Below are positions 15,975 to 24,717 of a stretch of 64,000 nucleotides of DNA, piece by piece. The stretch covers positions 1-64,000 of the forward strand of contig CAJXLC010000004.1 of assembly GCA_913055645.1 (NCBI GenBank), read 5' to 3'. The notes under the pieces are model-generated. The model ran no database searches. It saw only the letters and a program-made list of their open reading frames with translations, and was not told the origin of the DNA. The stretch comes from an uncultured Pseudomonadota bacterium. Its GTDB lineage: Bacteria > Pseudomonadota > Zetaproteobacteria > Mariprofundales > Mariprofundaceae. Made by a program: the position numbers and the translations under genes. Positions within the stretch are counted from its first letter, which is position 1; every line of letters begins with the position of its first letter.

Positions 15975-16336
15975 ATATAAAGAGAGCAATCTTACTTTCT
16001 ATCGTTATTGCTCTGCCTGCATGCAGTCAAATGTCAAATACCGAAACACCGCAAACAGTTGTCAATCAATTAACTGGTACATGGCTAAGCGAAAGTCGCG
16101 ATGGAAAGGTTATTTTTTATTCTGATCAAACTGCAAAAATGCTATTTCCCAAACACCAGCCACCTATCAAACTCATATCAACCTATGAAACAGTGAAAGA
16201 TGAAAGCATTGGCATTAATCTAGGTGGATTTTGGAGCGGCCCCGCATTAATCAACACATCTAAGTTACAAGGGCAGCATTTAACCATCAGATTCCCTGAT
16301 GAGAACCCCATTACGCTTTTCAGAGTTAAGCCTTAA
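15971..16336 (+). CDS. Small lipoprotein, uncharacterised
   Basis: 121 residues with signal peptide and lipobox ALPAC at Cys18. The mature part is beta-rich (GTWLSESRDGKVIFYSDQTAKM), as in lipocalin-like or DUF-type lipoproteins that begin with a GTW strand. It is coupled to the preceding lipoprotein through an ATGA overlap. A long repeat-filled gap follows. Confidence 0.6.
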   Translation: MNIKRAILLSIVIALPACSQMSNTETPQTVVNQLTGTWLSESRDGKVIFYSDQTAKMLFPKHQPPIKLISTYETVKDESIGINLGGFWSGPALINTSKLQGQHLTIRFPDENPITLFRVKP

Positions 16337-16337
16337 T

Positions 16338-16474
16338 ATAGTCATTCAAGTATTAAAATACCGTCATGCCCGAGTGCTTTTATCGGGTATCCACTAAGCA
16401 TAACACGTTGATGTCTATGGATCCCCGCCTTCGCGAGGATGACTATACAGGGGTTTCAATACTTGAACTACTAT
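16338..16474. repeat. 137-bp inverted-repeat element, family E copy 1
   Basis: The outer ends ATAGTCATTCAAGTATT and AATACTTGAACTACTAT are imperfect inverted repeats. Inside is CCGTCATGCCCGAG...CCCCGCCTTCGCGAGGATGAC, the widespread TCAT-CCGCGAAGGCGGG-type repeat. A related unit is at 16704-16784. Gap 16337-17078 contains no supported gene and is filled by four repeat features. Confidence 0.65.
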
Positions 16475-16483
16475 ATATTGTAA

Positions 16484-16646
16484 CTCTTGAATAACAAAAT
16501 GATGAATCTATCATTTATTATTCATTCGTCGGGTTTTCACAATGCGGCATGTGTCGCTCTTGAATAACAAAATCGTAAGCGCCTGGTTTTATTGCTCTCA
16601 GATTGGGAGCCGCGAAGCGGGTTGAGATGCTCTTGAACAACAAAGT
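16484..16646 (+). repeat. Three 17-bp direct repeats at exact 73-bp spacing
   Basis: CTCTTGAATAACAAAAT occurs at 16484 and 16557 identically and at 16630 with two substitutions (CTCTTGAACAACAAAGT). Both intervals are exactly 73 bases, with unrelated 56-base sequences between. Three units, long non-repeating spacers and no cas genes argue against CRISPR. Nature unknown. Confidence 0.6.
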
Positions 16647-16703
16647 CAGGCTTACTTTTTAAAACGAGACAAAACATTGAGTTGTAAATTTATAGTAAAT
16701 AAG

Positions 16704-16784
16704 CCGTCATTCCTGCGAAGGCGGGAATCCAGTTGACTTTGCATGCGTTCCAGTAAATGAATTTCCGCCTTCGCGAGAAGGACG
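16704..16784. repeat. Inverted-repeat element, family E copy 2
   Basis: Begins CCGTCATTCCTGCGAAGGCG and ends TTCCGCCTTCGCGAGAAGGACG. The two halves are inverted copies of the same GCGAAGGCGG motif seen in the 16338-16474 element. The central part (TTGACTTTGCATGCG) differs. Confidence 0.65.
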
Positions 16785-16880
16785 TGTATTTTATATTGTT
16801 CCGCCTTACAAGAGAAACCGTTCTTTTACCCATAAAAAGTGATGTAAAATATTGCTTTAGTTAGAAGAATGCTGATTAAA

Positions 16881-16961
16881 GGTGTCATCTCAACCGAAGT
16901 GGAGAGAACTACTTCACAACATATCGAAATCAAAGGTTTTTCGACTTCGCTCAAGATGACC
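16881..16961 (-). repeat. Dispersed 80-bp repeat, family D copy 2
   Basis: Reverse-complement copy of the element at 5870-5949: both share GTCATCTTGAGCGAAGTCGA, a central ATATGTTG and CTCTCCAC-TCGGT-GAGATGACACC. The copies diverge mainly in the middle. Confidence 0.7.
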
Positions 16962-17021
16962 AATCGTATCAAATACCATTCATCAGTATTTTTCTAGAGT
17001 AACATGCAATCCAATAACAAT

Positions 17022-17057
17022 AAAAAAAGGGGCGATGCTCTCGCATCGTCCCTTTTT
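17022..17057 (-). terminator. Intrinsic terminator of the cytochrome c4 gene
   Basis: GGGGCGATGC-TCTC-GCATCGTCCC forms a ten-pair stem with one wobble, flanked by A runs on one side and T runs on the other. Read on the minus strand it ends in seven T, 21 bases after the cytochrome stop. Confidence 0.85.
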
Positions 17058-17078
17058 AATTTCAATCAACAACCGCGT

Positions 17079-17828
17079 TTAGCGACGTGGTGCTGATGGG
17101 TTTCCTGCGGTTGCAGGGCGAGCCACTGTCAAAAATGCAGCTACATTTGCAATATCTTCATCCGTCAGTTTTACTGCCACCTTACGCATTAGACCCATAG
17201 GATCATTGTCGCGAGCTGCGTCATCATCCGATGATTTCGTTGTCGCTCCCAAACGCCAAGCTTCCAGTTCATGTTTTAAATAAACATAACGTTGGCCACC
17301 AATCGCTGGGAACATATTACCCGCAGAGCGACCGTGAAAAGCATGACAACTCTTACATGCAGGAACACCGCGCTTTGGAATACCATAGTCCGCAATCACT
17401 TGACCTTTGTATACTGTGCCAATCTCTTCGCCATCTTTACGCATCTGATCCAAGTCAGAACCCATAAACGGTGTTTTTAACGAATGCACATAAGCAGCAA
17501 CATTATCACGCTGCTCTTTAGTCAAAGCTTTCGCAATATCATTCATCTGATACATGGTATTATCCATGCGTTTGCTTGTAGCAAAATCTTCAAGTTGCTT
17601 CCTAATATATTTTTGAACTTGATATGCTAGACGTGGGGTTCCCATATCATCAGCACCCATGCCGCCCATACCATGGCAACTCGCACAAGCTGGTACAGTA
17701 TCGCCAATGCCATTTTCAAAAATAACACGACCAGCAGCTGCATCGCCAACACCTTCAGCCATTGCAGACTGTGACACAGCCGTCACACTTAATAGTGCCG
17801 CAGCACTTAACATCATTAAACGCTTCAT
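17079..17828 (-). CDS. Diheme cytochrome c4-like protein
   Basis: 249 residues with a cleaved signal peptide (MKRLMMLSAAALLSVTAVSQ, cut near AMAEG). Two class I cytochrome domains follow, with heme sites CASCHG (about 48) and CKSCHA (about 150) and the paired motifs ALTKEQRDNVAAYVHSL and KLTDEDIANVAAFLTV. This is the layout of periplasmic cytochrome c4, the usual electron donor to cbb3-type oxidases. The start is fixed by GGGAGGAG before the ATG; a longer frame upstream lacks a signal sequence. A 44-residue membrane protein is encoded 37 bases upstream, and a strong terminator follows. Confidence 0.88.
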   Translation of the reverse strand: MKRLMMLSAAALLSVTAVSQSAMAEGVGDAAAGRVIFENGIGDTVPACASCHGMGGMGADDMGTPRLAYQVQKYIRKQLEDFATSKRMDNTMYQMNDIAKALTKEQRDNVAAYVHSLKTPFMGSDLDQMRKDGEEIGTVYKGQVIADYGIPKRGVPACKSCHAFHGRSAGNMFPAIGGQRYVYLKHELEAWRLGATTKSSDDDAARDNDPMGLMRKVAVKLTDEDIANVAAFLTVARPATAGNPSAPRR

Positions 17829-17865
17829 TCCAACTCCTCCCTTATATAAATCAATAATAATCGAA

Positions 17866-18000
17866 TTAATCGTCTTTATTGCATGCAGATTTATACATAA
17901 AAATCGCAATCCCAAAAAAGAAAATTGCCATTCCAATATACATCTTCCAAACATCTGCAGTTGTAAAATTAATCGATGCTTCAATAAATTTGCCCAACAT
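17866..18000 (-). CDS. 44-residue membrane protein upstream of cytochrome c4
   Basis: Short frame opening MLGKFIEASINFTTADVWKM, with one helix (about 19-36, YIGMAIFFFGIAIFMY) and a charged end. The ATG is preceded by GGGAGG. It shares strand and probably transcript with the c4-like cytochrome. Likely a membrane tether or oxidase-associated microprotein; no family recognised. Confidence 0.6.
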   Translation of the reverse strand: MLGKFIEASINFTTADVWKMYIGMAIFFFGIAIFMYKSACNKDD

Positions 18001-18189
18001 AATCAGCCTCCCAGCATTAAAAATAACCTTTAACTAAAAACTAAGTCGCCACACTGACGATTTCTTAGAATAACTCAAGCCCACTCTAATACATCCAGCA
18101 GGCAAATAATTCAGCGCAACTATAAACATCTATTTTATTACACGCAATAGCTTTATGGATATATAAACAATATACAGTCCAACACACGG

Positions 18190-18378
18190 TTATTTTGTCT
18201 TCGCGGCACCATCGCCTTCCACCGACAAACACTCAAACACTTCCTCACGATTCACTAAAACTTCGCGCGGTGCATCAATACCAATCCTCACCTGCCCACC
18301 TTTAACACTTAGCACCTGAATTTGAACATGATCACCAATAGTAATGGTTTCACCTGTCTTGCGTGTCAGAATAAGCAT
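18190..18378 (-). CDS. csrA: Carbon storage regulator CsrA
   Basis: 62-residue RNA-binding dimer that represses or stabilises target mRNAs by binding GGA motifs. It begins [16 protein letters not shown] and contains [11 protein letters not shown] and VLVNREEV, the conserved beta1 and beta5/alpha regions with the key Arg. Normal length. It sits alone between a cytochrome region and a DUF4399 gene on the same strand. Confidence 0.95.
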   Translation of the reverse strand: MLILTRKTGETITIGDHVQIQVLSVKGGQVRIGIDAPREVLVNREEVFECLSVEGDGAAKTK

Positions 18379-18425
18379 ATCATTTAACCTCTAAACCATG
18401 AAGCCATACGCATGCCGAAAGCCAC

Positions 18426-18836
18426 TCAATGCACATCCACATGAATAGTTTGACTCCAACCCTTACCATAAGAGATATGATGCCCATCTGCAAATTGCAA
18501 CGTCAGTGTATGTTTACCTTCTGACAATTTCAAAGTAGTTTCAGTTTGACCCTTTCCGAAATGTATATGTGTTGCATCTTTCGCTACAGCCTTACCCGCT
18601 GGCACAAAATCACCATCAATAATAATATGGAAATGCCCTGAGCCTTTTTGAATTTTACCTGCTTTTGCTACACGCATACCGTCCACAGCCATCTCAACAT
18701 GAATACCATCTTCCTCATCATACGAAGCATTGTTTACAGGTGATACAAAATGCACACCATGCTTTTCACCTTCGTGCGCCCAGCCAGTGCCCGCAAATAA
18801 CACCAACATCATTGCAATACCAAATATTCTTTTCAT
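18426..18836 (-). CDS. DUF4399 periplasmic protein
   Basis: 136 residues: signal peptide (cut after TGWA), then a His-rich N-terminus (HEGEKHGVHFVSPVNN) and the DUF4399 core with GHFHIIIDGD, ATHIHFGKGQTE and GKHTLTLQFADG. Proteins of this family are secreted; the His clusters suggest metal binding, but the function is not established. Ribosome site GGAG is seven bases before the ATG. Confidence 0.8.
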   Translation of the reverse strand: MKRIFGIAMMLVLFAGTGWAHEGEKHGVHFVSPVNNASYDEEDGIHVEMAVDGMRVAKAGKIQKGSGHFHIIIDGDFVPAGKAVAKDATHIHFGKGQTETTLKLSEGKHTLTLQFADGHHISYGKGWSQTIHVDVH

Positions 18837-18946
18837 GCTTCACTCCTTTACCTATTAAGATATGGCAGCAGACTAGCGATTCAAGCTATTGGCATCTACC
18901 CATGAAACGTTAGGGTTTCTGCATATCAACATTTGGAGCAAAATCA

Positions 18947-19453
18947 GTGCCGCAAAAAAACTATGTCCCTGAACGATTTCAAAGCCCTGAATACCTAGCA
19001 GCCTTAGCCGACACAAGCGCTCCGCAAACGGCTATATTTCATAAAAATGCATTAAATCATATGCAAGAAATAGCGGTAAAAGGCTACCCCAATGAAATAT
19101 GTGGGCTGTTATTGGGGAATATAACTGCCCAAGACTGGAATATTCACGACGTACGACAAATAGACAACATCAATACTGAGCGTGCTGCTGATCGCTTTCA
19201 GCTTGATCCCAAGGGTTATCAAGCTGTTGACCGTGAAATTCGCGGTACAGACATAGAAATTATCGGTGTCTTTCATTCACACCCTGATTGTCCTGCCAAG
19301 CCTTCCCCTACTGATTTAAATAATGCTTGGGAAGGCTTTTTATACCCTATCATTAGCGTCTGTGATGGCAAAGTTGCCAATATTCACTGCTGGGAACCCA
19401 ACGATTTATCTGGAAAATTTCACCCCGTTCATATGTCCAAGGCAAACTCATGA
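18947..19453 (+). CDS. JAMM/MPN-family metalloprotease
   Basis: 168 residues. The JAMM zinc-isopeptidase signature is complete: Glu in NEICGLLLG (about 52), HSHP (His110, His112) and Ser/Asp in PSPTD (about 125). Bacterial members remove or mature small ubiquitin-like sulfur carriers (for example in cysteine or cofactor synthesis), but no ThiS/MoaD-like gene is seen nearby. The start is GTG with GGAG upstream. The stop overlaps the TPR lipoprotein start (ATGA). Confidence 0.85.
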   Translation: MPQKNYVPERFQSPEYLAALADTSAPQTAIFHKNALNHMQEIAVKGYPNEICGLLLGNITAQDWNIHDVRQIDNINTERAADRFQLDPKGYQAVDREIRGTDIEIIGVFHSHPDCPAKPSPTDLNNAWEGFLYPIISVCDGKVANIHCWEPNDLSGKFHPVHMSKANS

Positions 19454-21204
19454 AATTACTCATATTCGCATTATGCATAATTATTGTCAGCCTAAACGCT
19501 TGTACAACACTACAAAAAAAGACTGCTCAGCCTATGGTTCATAAACAACCCGTAGTACAAGAGCCCACGCAACCTCGCAGTGAACGCTCCCTTTATTTGG
19601 GTGCCCAAACTGCCATGCGTAACGGACAAATTACACTAGCCATTGAGTTTTTAGAAGCATTAGTGACCCAACGCAACCATGAAAAAGAAAGCAATCTTGT
19701 TGACCTCACACCCATACTTCAGCTTACCGATTTGTTATTAAAGAGTAATCGTCCCAAAGATGCGCTGAAATATTTACAAGCACCTGTTCGGCTTACAAAA
19801 CTAAGCAAAGACAACAGTGCAGAACAAAAAGACCTATATCTCATGTATGCACGTAGCCTTGCAGGCGTTAAAGAATATAATAAGGCCTTAGATTCACTTA
19901 TCAAACTACTTAACCAACACCCAGCTTTCATGCCTGCCCGCCACTTACAAATCACGCTGTACATTCACACAAAACAGTTTGCTCTCGCCCATGTCGCTAT
20001 CAATATTGCCATTCAACAACAAGATACGCCAAGGCTTCGTCAGTTTCAGGCCGATGTTTTTGCTCGCCAAGGAAAGTTTCAAAAAGCTTTCAATAGCCTA
20101 AAAAAAATGCATGCCTTAAACACCAAAGATGACACAGCTATTCTTTTGCTTAGTCAGCTTGAAATACAACAAAAGCACCCTGATAAAGCTGAGAAAATCC
20201 TGCGTGACTTTAGCAAAAAGAATCCGTCTAGCTTACGCGTGCAACATGCTTTAGCACGTTTTCTCATTCAATCCAAGCGCCCTCAAGAAGCTATTGTTAT
20301 CTACAAAAGAATGCTTTTATCACTACCAGAAAGTGCTGAAATTCAATCAGCTTTGGGATTATTGTATTATCAGCAGCAACAGTTCAAAGAAGCTGCCGAG
20401 CATTTTCATAAAGCACGACAAACAGCCCCCCAAAATCAAAGTTATCGTTTTTACTATGCAAGCAGCCTAGAAGCATTACAAAAGAACAAAGAAGCCCGTA
20501 CATTATACCAACAAATCAACCCACAGCATGCGCTTTGGAAAGAAGCGCAACTACGTTTGGCGAGCATGGACTTTATTGCAAAAAAATATACATCCAGCCG
20601 TCAACACATACAAAATATTCTCAAAAAAGACCCTACCAACAGCCAAGCTTGGGTGCTTTTATCCACCACCTATTTAGCACAAGATAAATTCCAGCAGCTT
20701 TTAGATAAGACACAGCCTGCCATGTATTTGAAACAGATTCCTGCACGCCTACAAATGAACCGCGCCATTGCATTCGAGCATTTCAAACATTACGAAGATG
20801 TTGAACGCACTCTAAAATCATTGCTTGATCATAACCCCGAGCATGCTGACGCGCTCAATTTTTTAGCTTACACCTATGCAGAACAAGGCATTAAACTTGA
20901 TGAAGCAAAAAATTATATTCAACGTGCTTTAACCCAAAAAGCCAATGATGGTTATTATCTCGATACATTGGCATGGATTTATTATAAAAATGGCGAGTAT
21001 CATCATGCCATAAGTACCCAACAAAAAGCCTTAAAGATTATAACCGATGACGCAACCATGCATGAACATTTGGGTGATATGTTTTGGAAGCAGGGTGAAA
21101 AAGAAAAAGCCATTCAACAATGGCAAAGCGCCCTATCATTGCAACCAGATACCCCAAGCGCGCTACAGCTTAAAATCAAACATGGGCTAAACGACTCCCC
21201 ATGA
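19450..21204 (+). CDS. Large TPR-repeat lipoprotein
   Basis: 584 residues: signal peptide with lipobox SLNAC, then TPR-like helical pairs through nearly the whole length (for example ALGLLYYQQQQFKEAAEHFHKA and LNFLAYTYAEQGIKLDEAKNYI). It probably sits at the outer membrane as a protein-interaction scaffold. It is coupled by ATGA overlaps to the JAMM gene upstream and lolB downstream; TPR proteins next to lolB are common in proteobacteria. Confidence 0.85.
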   Translation: MKLLIFALCIIIVSLNACTTLQKKTAQPMVHKQPVVQEPTQPRSERSLYLGAQTAMRNGQITLAIEFLEALVTQRNHEKESNLVDLTPILQLTDLLLKSNRPKDALKYLQAPVRLTKLSKDNSAEQKDLYLMYARSLAGVKEYNKALDSLIKLLNQHPAFMPARHLQITLYIHTKQFALAHVAINIAIQQQDTPRLRQFQADVFARQGKFQKAFNSLKKMHALNTKDDTAILLLSQLEIQQKHPDKAEKILRDFSKKNPSSLRVQHALARFLIQSKRPQEAIVIYKRMLLSLPESAEIQSALGLLYYQQQQFKEAAEHFHKARQTAPQNQSYRFYYASSLEALQKNKEARTLYQQINPQHALWKEAQLRLASMDFIAKKYTSSRQHIQNILKKDPTNSQAWVLLSTTYLAQDKFQQLLDKTQPAMYLKQIPARLQMNRAIAFEHFKHYEDVERTLKSLLDHNPEHADALNFLAYTYAEQGIKLDEAKNYIQRALTQKANDGYYLDTLAWIYYKNGEYHHAISTQQKALKIITDDATMHEHLGDMFWKQGEKEKAIQQWQSALSLQPDTPSALQLKIKHGLNDSP

Positions 21205-21728
21205 GAAAGACGCTATACATTGTTATTGGTCTATTTCTACTGACTTCTTGTAACACGCTACATCCAAGCATGCCTACCCAAAAGAGCAGTGAATACAAAC
21301 CTTGGCATACTTTTAATGGACAACTATCTATTTTAACAGCCACACACCGTTGGCAGGTTCTTATTCATTGGCAGGCAAGCTTGGAGTCTGGAAATGCCCG
21401 ATTAACCCACGCTGCAACTGGGCGCATCATTGAGATTCAATGGCAGGGTAAGCATATCCAACTACGTGATAATCAAACACATACAGCGACATGGAAGCCC
21501 ATTAAAGCGGGCACACTTATGCAATATGGCATTGTATTGCCACCACAAACGATTGCTAGAATACTTCACCATCACATTCCGCCCGCTTTGAAACTTAAAA
21601 AGAATGATACTTGGCAGGGACAACTATACAGCAATACCATTCGACTACGCTGGCAGAACAATCGTCATAAACTCACTATGACAGACATCTCTCATGGTCG
21701 CACCGCTATTCTGCGTATTTTTCCATGA
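21201..21728 (+). CDS. lolB: Outer-membrane lipoprotein receptor LolB
   Basis: 175 residues with lipobox LLTSC. LolB accepts lipoproteins from LolA and inserts them into the outer membrane. Family features seen: FNGQLSILTATHRWQVLIHWQ, a Gly-containing strand with LTHAATGRIIEIQW, and the C-terminal strand TIRLRWQNNRHKLTM. Slightly short for the family. Position immediately before ispE, overlapping by four bases, is the classical proteobacterial order and supports the call. Confidence 0.82.
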   Translation: MRKTLYIVIGLFLLTSCNTLHPSMPTQKSSEYKPWHTFNGQLSILTATHRWQVLIHWQASLESGNARLTHAATGRIIEIQWQGKHIQLRDNQTHTATWKPIKAGTLMQYGIVLPPQTIARILHHHIPPALKLKKNDTWQGQLYSNTIRLRWQNNRHKLTMTDISHGRTAILRIFP

Positions 21729-22657
21729 ATTTTACCATGTCCGATTCAGGAGCAATTCTTGCACCTGCGAAAATAAACTTGCACTTAAAAGTTACAGGTT
21801 TATTGCCTGATGGTCGTCATGAGTTAGATACCAGTTTTGCCTTTGTCGATGTCTATGACACCCTACATATCACAGCGTCCAAACAATTATCAGTTGACTG
21901 TTCTATCCCATCATTATCTGGTGATAAAAATCTAGTTTTTCGCGTGCTGCAAGCACTTAAGGAACAATATCATATTCAGCAAGGGCTGGATATTTACATT
22001 GATAAAAAGTTGCCTGCAGAAGCAGGCTTGGGTGGCGGCTCATCTGATGCTGCAAGTGCCCTCTTGGCAGCCAATCAACTTTGGGACTTGCGTCTTTCTC
22101 AACATGCATTGATTGATTTCTCTGCCGATTTTGGCGCAGACATCCCCTGCTTTCTGTTTGGAGAAGCCAGTCTTGCCACAGGTATTGGTGAGAAGTTAGT
22201 GCCTTACCCTAAAACCATACCAAGCTCATATATTTGCCTTGCCCGCCCAGCCAATGGCTTATCAACAAAAGAAGTTTTTCAACATTTTGATAGACAAAAT
22301 AGTAAGACAAGCCACTCTCAAAAAGAAGCATCAAAACACACCGATTCACAAAGCCCATTGACCCATCAAGGAAGCGCCGATACTATCCGCGCCGCTTCGC
22401 AGGGTAAGGTTTCCATCGGAGAAAATGCTTTGGAGAAAAGTGCCATCGCATTACTGTCGGAAGTCGGTTTACTCTTGCAAGCCATGCGGCAAAAAGTCGA
22501 TTTGGCTTGGATGAGTGGAAGTGGTTCAACCTGTATTGCTTTGTGTTCAACACAACAACAAGCCTCATTGCTTGCAAATGATTTGCAGCAAAAAGGACTT
22601 GCTAGCTGGACACACGCAGGAAGATTGCTTAACAAGCATCCTGCATTTGTGAAATGA
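21725..22657 (+). CDS. ispE: 4-diphosphocytidyl-2-C-methyl-D-erythritol kinase
   Basis: GHMP kinase of the MEP isoprenoid pathway. Motifs: APAKINLHLKV at the start, the ATP loop LPAEAGLGGGSSDAASALLA, and WMSGSGSTCIAL near the end. At 310 residues it is longer than the usual 280-290. The excess is a hydrophilic, low-complexity stretch after VFQHFD (about 190-230, rich in Ser, Lys, His and Gln) that interrupts the family pattern. Catalytic motifs are intact, so activity is expected. An internal ATG five codons in is an alternative start. Confidence 0.93.
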   Translation: MNFTMSDSGAILAPAKINLHLKVTGLLPDGRHELDTSFAFVDVYDTLHITASKQLSVDCSIPSLSGDKNLVFRVLQALKEQYHIQQGLDIYIDKKLPAEAGLGGGSSDAASALLAANQLWDLRLSQHALIDFSADFGADIPCFLFGEASLATGIGEKLVPYPKTIPSSYICLARPANGLSTKEVFQHFDRQNSKTSHSQKEASKHTDSQSPLTHQGSADTIRAASQGKVSIGENALEKSAIALLSEVGLLLQAMRQKVDLAWMSGSGSTCIALCSTQQQASLLANDLQQKGLASWTHAGRLLNKHPAFVK

Positions 22658-22660
22658 TAT

Positions 22661-22735
22661 TGGGGCGTAGCCAAGCGGTAAGGCAGCGGGTTTTGATCCC
22701 GTCATGCGCAGGTTCGAATCCTGCCGCCCCAGCCA
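22661..22735 (+). tRNA. tRNA-Gln (anticodon TTG)
   Basis: Acceptor stem TGGGGCG pairs with CGCCCCA. The anticodon stem-loop CGGG-TTTTGAT-CCCG carries TTG, and the T-arm contains GGTTCGAATCC. The CCA end is encoded. It sits between ispE and prs, the conserved location for tRNA-Gln in proteobacteria. Confidence 0.97.
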
Positions 22736-22801
22736 TTCACAATAATATGATTATTTGCAACCATATTTGTCATCAACACGCGCTAACGGAGCATTGTTCT
22801 C

Positions 22802-23752
22802 ATGGCTAAACCTAAGAAGTTACGTTTATTTTCTGGAACATCCAACCCGGAACTCACAGCTTCCATTTGTGAACATATCAAAATGCCTGTTGGCGATATT
22901 CATGTCCAACGTTTTTCAGACGGCGAAGTTTTCCTACAATTCGAAGAGACTATTCGTGGCCTAGATGTTTTTATTATCCAAAGCACATCAGCTCCTGCCA
23001 ACGATAATTTGATGGAATTACTAATTGGCATTGATGCAGCCAAACGTGCATCCGCACATGAAATTTGTGCTGTCATTCCGTATTTCGGTTATGCCCGCCA
23101 AGATCGTAAGAGCGCTGGTCGCACACCAATTTCTGCAAAACTGGTCGCCGACTTATTACAAGCTGCAGGTGTCACCCGTGTACTAACTATGGATTTACAT
23201 GCCACACAAATCCAAGGCTTTTTCAATATTCCTGTGGATAATATCTTTGCAGGCCCTTTATTTGCCAAAGATATTGAATCCCGTAACAATTTAGAAGACA
23301 TCATCGTTGTTTCACCCGATGTTGGTGGTGTGGTTCGTGCACGTGCGCTTGCCAAACGTTTGCATGCAGACATTGCGATTGTAGATAAACGTCGCCCAGC
23401 TCCGAATGTTGCAAAAATCATGAATATTATTGGCGATGTCGAAGGTCGCCATTGCATCCTTGTTGATGATATGGTGGATACTGCAGGCACGCTTTGTAAT
23501 GCTGCTGAAGCACTGTTGGATCGCGGTGCAAGTAAGGTGAGCGCCTATGCAACCCATGGTGTTCTATCTGGCCCTGCTGGTGAACGCTTGGCTGCATCCA
23601 ACCTTTCTGAGTTGGTTATCAGTGATACCATCAAACAACCTGAGCATATTCTTGCTACTGGCAAAGTGCGCATTTTAACCGTTGCGAACCTTATGGGTAA
23701 AGCCATTAAACGTATTTATAATGCTCGCTCTATTAGTAGTCTGTACGAATAA
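22802..23752 (+). CDS. prs: Ribose-phosphate pyrophosphokinase
   Basis: 316 residues, normal class I length. It makes PRPP from ribose 5-phosphate and ATP for nucleotide, His and Trp synthesis. Seen: [13 protein letters not shown] start, catalytic flexible-loop motif [15 protein letters not shown], the metal/ATP residues in [12 protein letters not shown], and the PRPP loop [10 protein letters not shown]. It follows tRNA-Gln and precedes rplY in the standard order. Confidence 0.96.
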   Translation: MAKPKKLRLFSGTSNPELTASICEHIKMPVGDIHVQRFSDGEVFLQFEETIRGLDVFIIQSTSAPANDNLMELLIGIDAAKRASAHEICAVIPYFGYARQDRKSAGRTPISAKLVADLLQAAGVTRVLTMDLHATQIQGFFNIPVDNIFAGPLFAKDIESRNNLEDIIVVSPDVGGVVRARALAKRLHADIAIVDKRRPAPNVAKIMNIIGDVEGRHCILVDDMVDTAGTLCNAAEALLDRGASKVSAYATHGVLSGPAGERLAASNLSELVISDTIKQPEHILATGKVRILTVANLMGKAIKRIYNARSISSLYE

Positions 23753-23802
23753 AAATAAGCTCTAAGCAGTTTTTTAATATTTTGTAACTTCAACATGATA
23801 AA

Positions 23803-23923
23803 GTAACTGTTCAGATTGCCGCTGATTTGCTCAAAATCAAGGCAAAAAAGCGCAGCGTACTTCTGTACGCGAGCCTTTTTCAACCCAGAGCTTGGGAAAA
23901 TCAGTGGTGAACTGAATAGTTAC
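23803..23923. repeat. 121-bp inverted-repeat element, family A copy 2
   Basis: Ends GTAACTGTTCAGATTGCCGC and TGGTGAACTGAATAGTTAC match those of the element at 4127-4246. The central hairpin is GCGTAC-TTCT-GTACGC, again between an A-rich and a T-rich arm. It fills most of the 311-base prs-rplY gap; the rest of the gap shows no gene. Confidence 0.8.
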
Positions 23924-24063
23924 AATATTTTATTATAAATATCTCTTCCATCTAGCACAAAAAGCCATAGAGTGCGCCGCGCTTTCATGCGGGTTTTCTC
24001 GCTTGTAAGTATCTGTATCGGGACAACCCACCAGATTCATTTTAATTATTGAGGTATAAAACC

Positions 24064-24711
24064 ATGACTGACTTAATCGTCGAAGCAGAATTACGCGAAA
24101 CCACAGGTAAGGGCGATGCGCGCCGCATGCGCCGTGCAGGCTTGTTACCAGGCATCATTTACGGTGGCGGCAAACCAGATTTAGCCATCACAATCAACGC
24201 CAATGCAATTGGCAAACTATTAAACGAAGAAGCTTTTTATACCTCTATGTTAGAAGTAAAAGTAAAAAGCAAACGTGGTAAAAATACTGTATTGCTAAAA
24301 GATGTGCAATGGGATCCCATCACAGACACAGCTATGCATTTAGATTTTGTGCGCGTTTCATCAAAAGATAGCGTAACCGTTGAAGTTCCAGTTGTTGCTA
24401 TCAACTTTGAAAAATGTCCTGGTGATGTTGCAGGTGGTCTACTGGATGTGATCCGCCATGTATTAGAAGTAACATGTCGTGCAGACTCTATTCCTGATTC
24501 TATTGAAGTTGACTGCGCAAATATGGACATTGGTGATACAGTTCATATTGAAGACATTACCCTTCCAGAAGGTGCTGAAGTTCAACATGATGTAAACTTC
24601 ACCGTTCTAAATATATCTGCTCCGAAAGTAGAAACAGCACAAGAAACAGATGAAGAAGTAAGTGCTGATGATGTTGCTACTGAAGAAAGTAGCAGTGAAG
24701 AAGAAGCGTAA
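24064..24711 (+). CDS. rplY: Ribosomal protein L25/TL5/CTC, long form
   Basis: 215 residues. The N-terminal L25 domain (EAELRETTGKGDARRMRRAGLLPGIIYGG) binds 5S rRNA. The C-terminal TL5/CTC beta domain follows from about residue 100, and an acidic tail ends the protein. The start chosen has GAGG upstream; a further in-frame start five codons before is less likely. The neighbour pth follows after six bases, the usual pair. Confidence 0.95.
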   Translation: MTDLIVEAELRETTGKGDARRMRRAGLLPGIIYGGGKPDLAITINANAIGKLLNEEAFYTSMLEVKVKSKRGKNTVLLKDVQWDPITDTAMHLDFVRVSSKDSVTVEVPVVAINFEKCPGDVAGGLLDVIRHVLEVTCRADSIPDSIEVDCANMDIGDTVHIEDITLPEGAEVQHDVNFTVLNISAPKVETAQETDEEVSADDVATEESSSEEEA

Positions 24712-24717
24712 TATTTT

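Noticed and set aside
16484-16646. Possible CRISPR array (17-bp repeats at equal spacing)
   Set aside because: Only three units, repeats too short, 56-base intervals too long, one repeat degenerate and no cas genes nearby.
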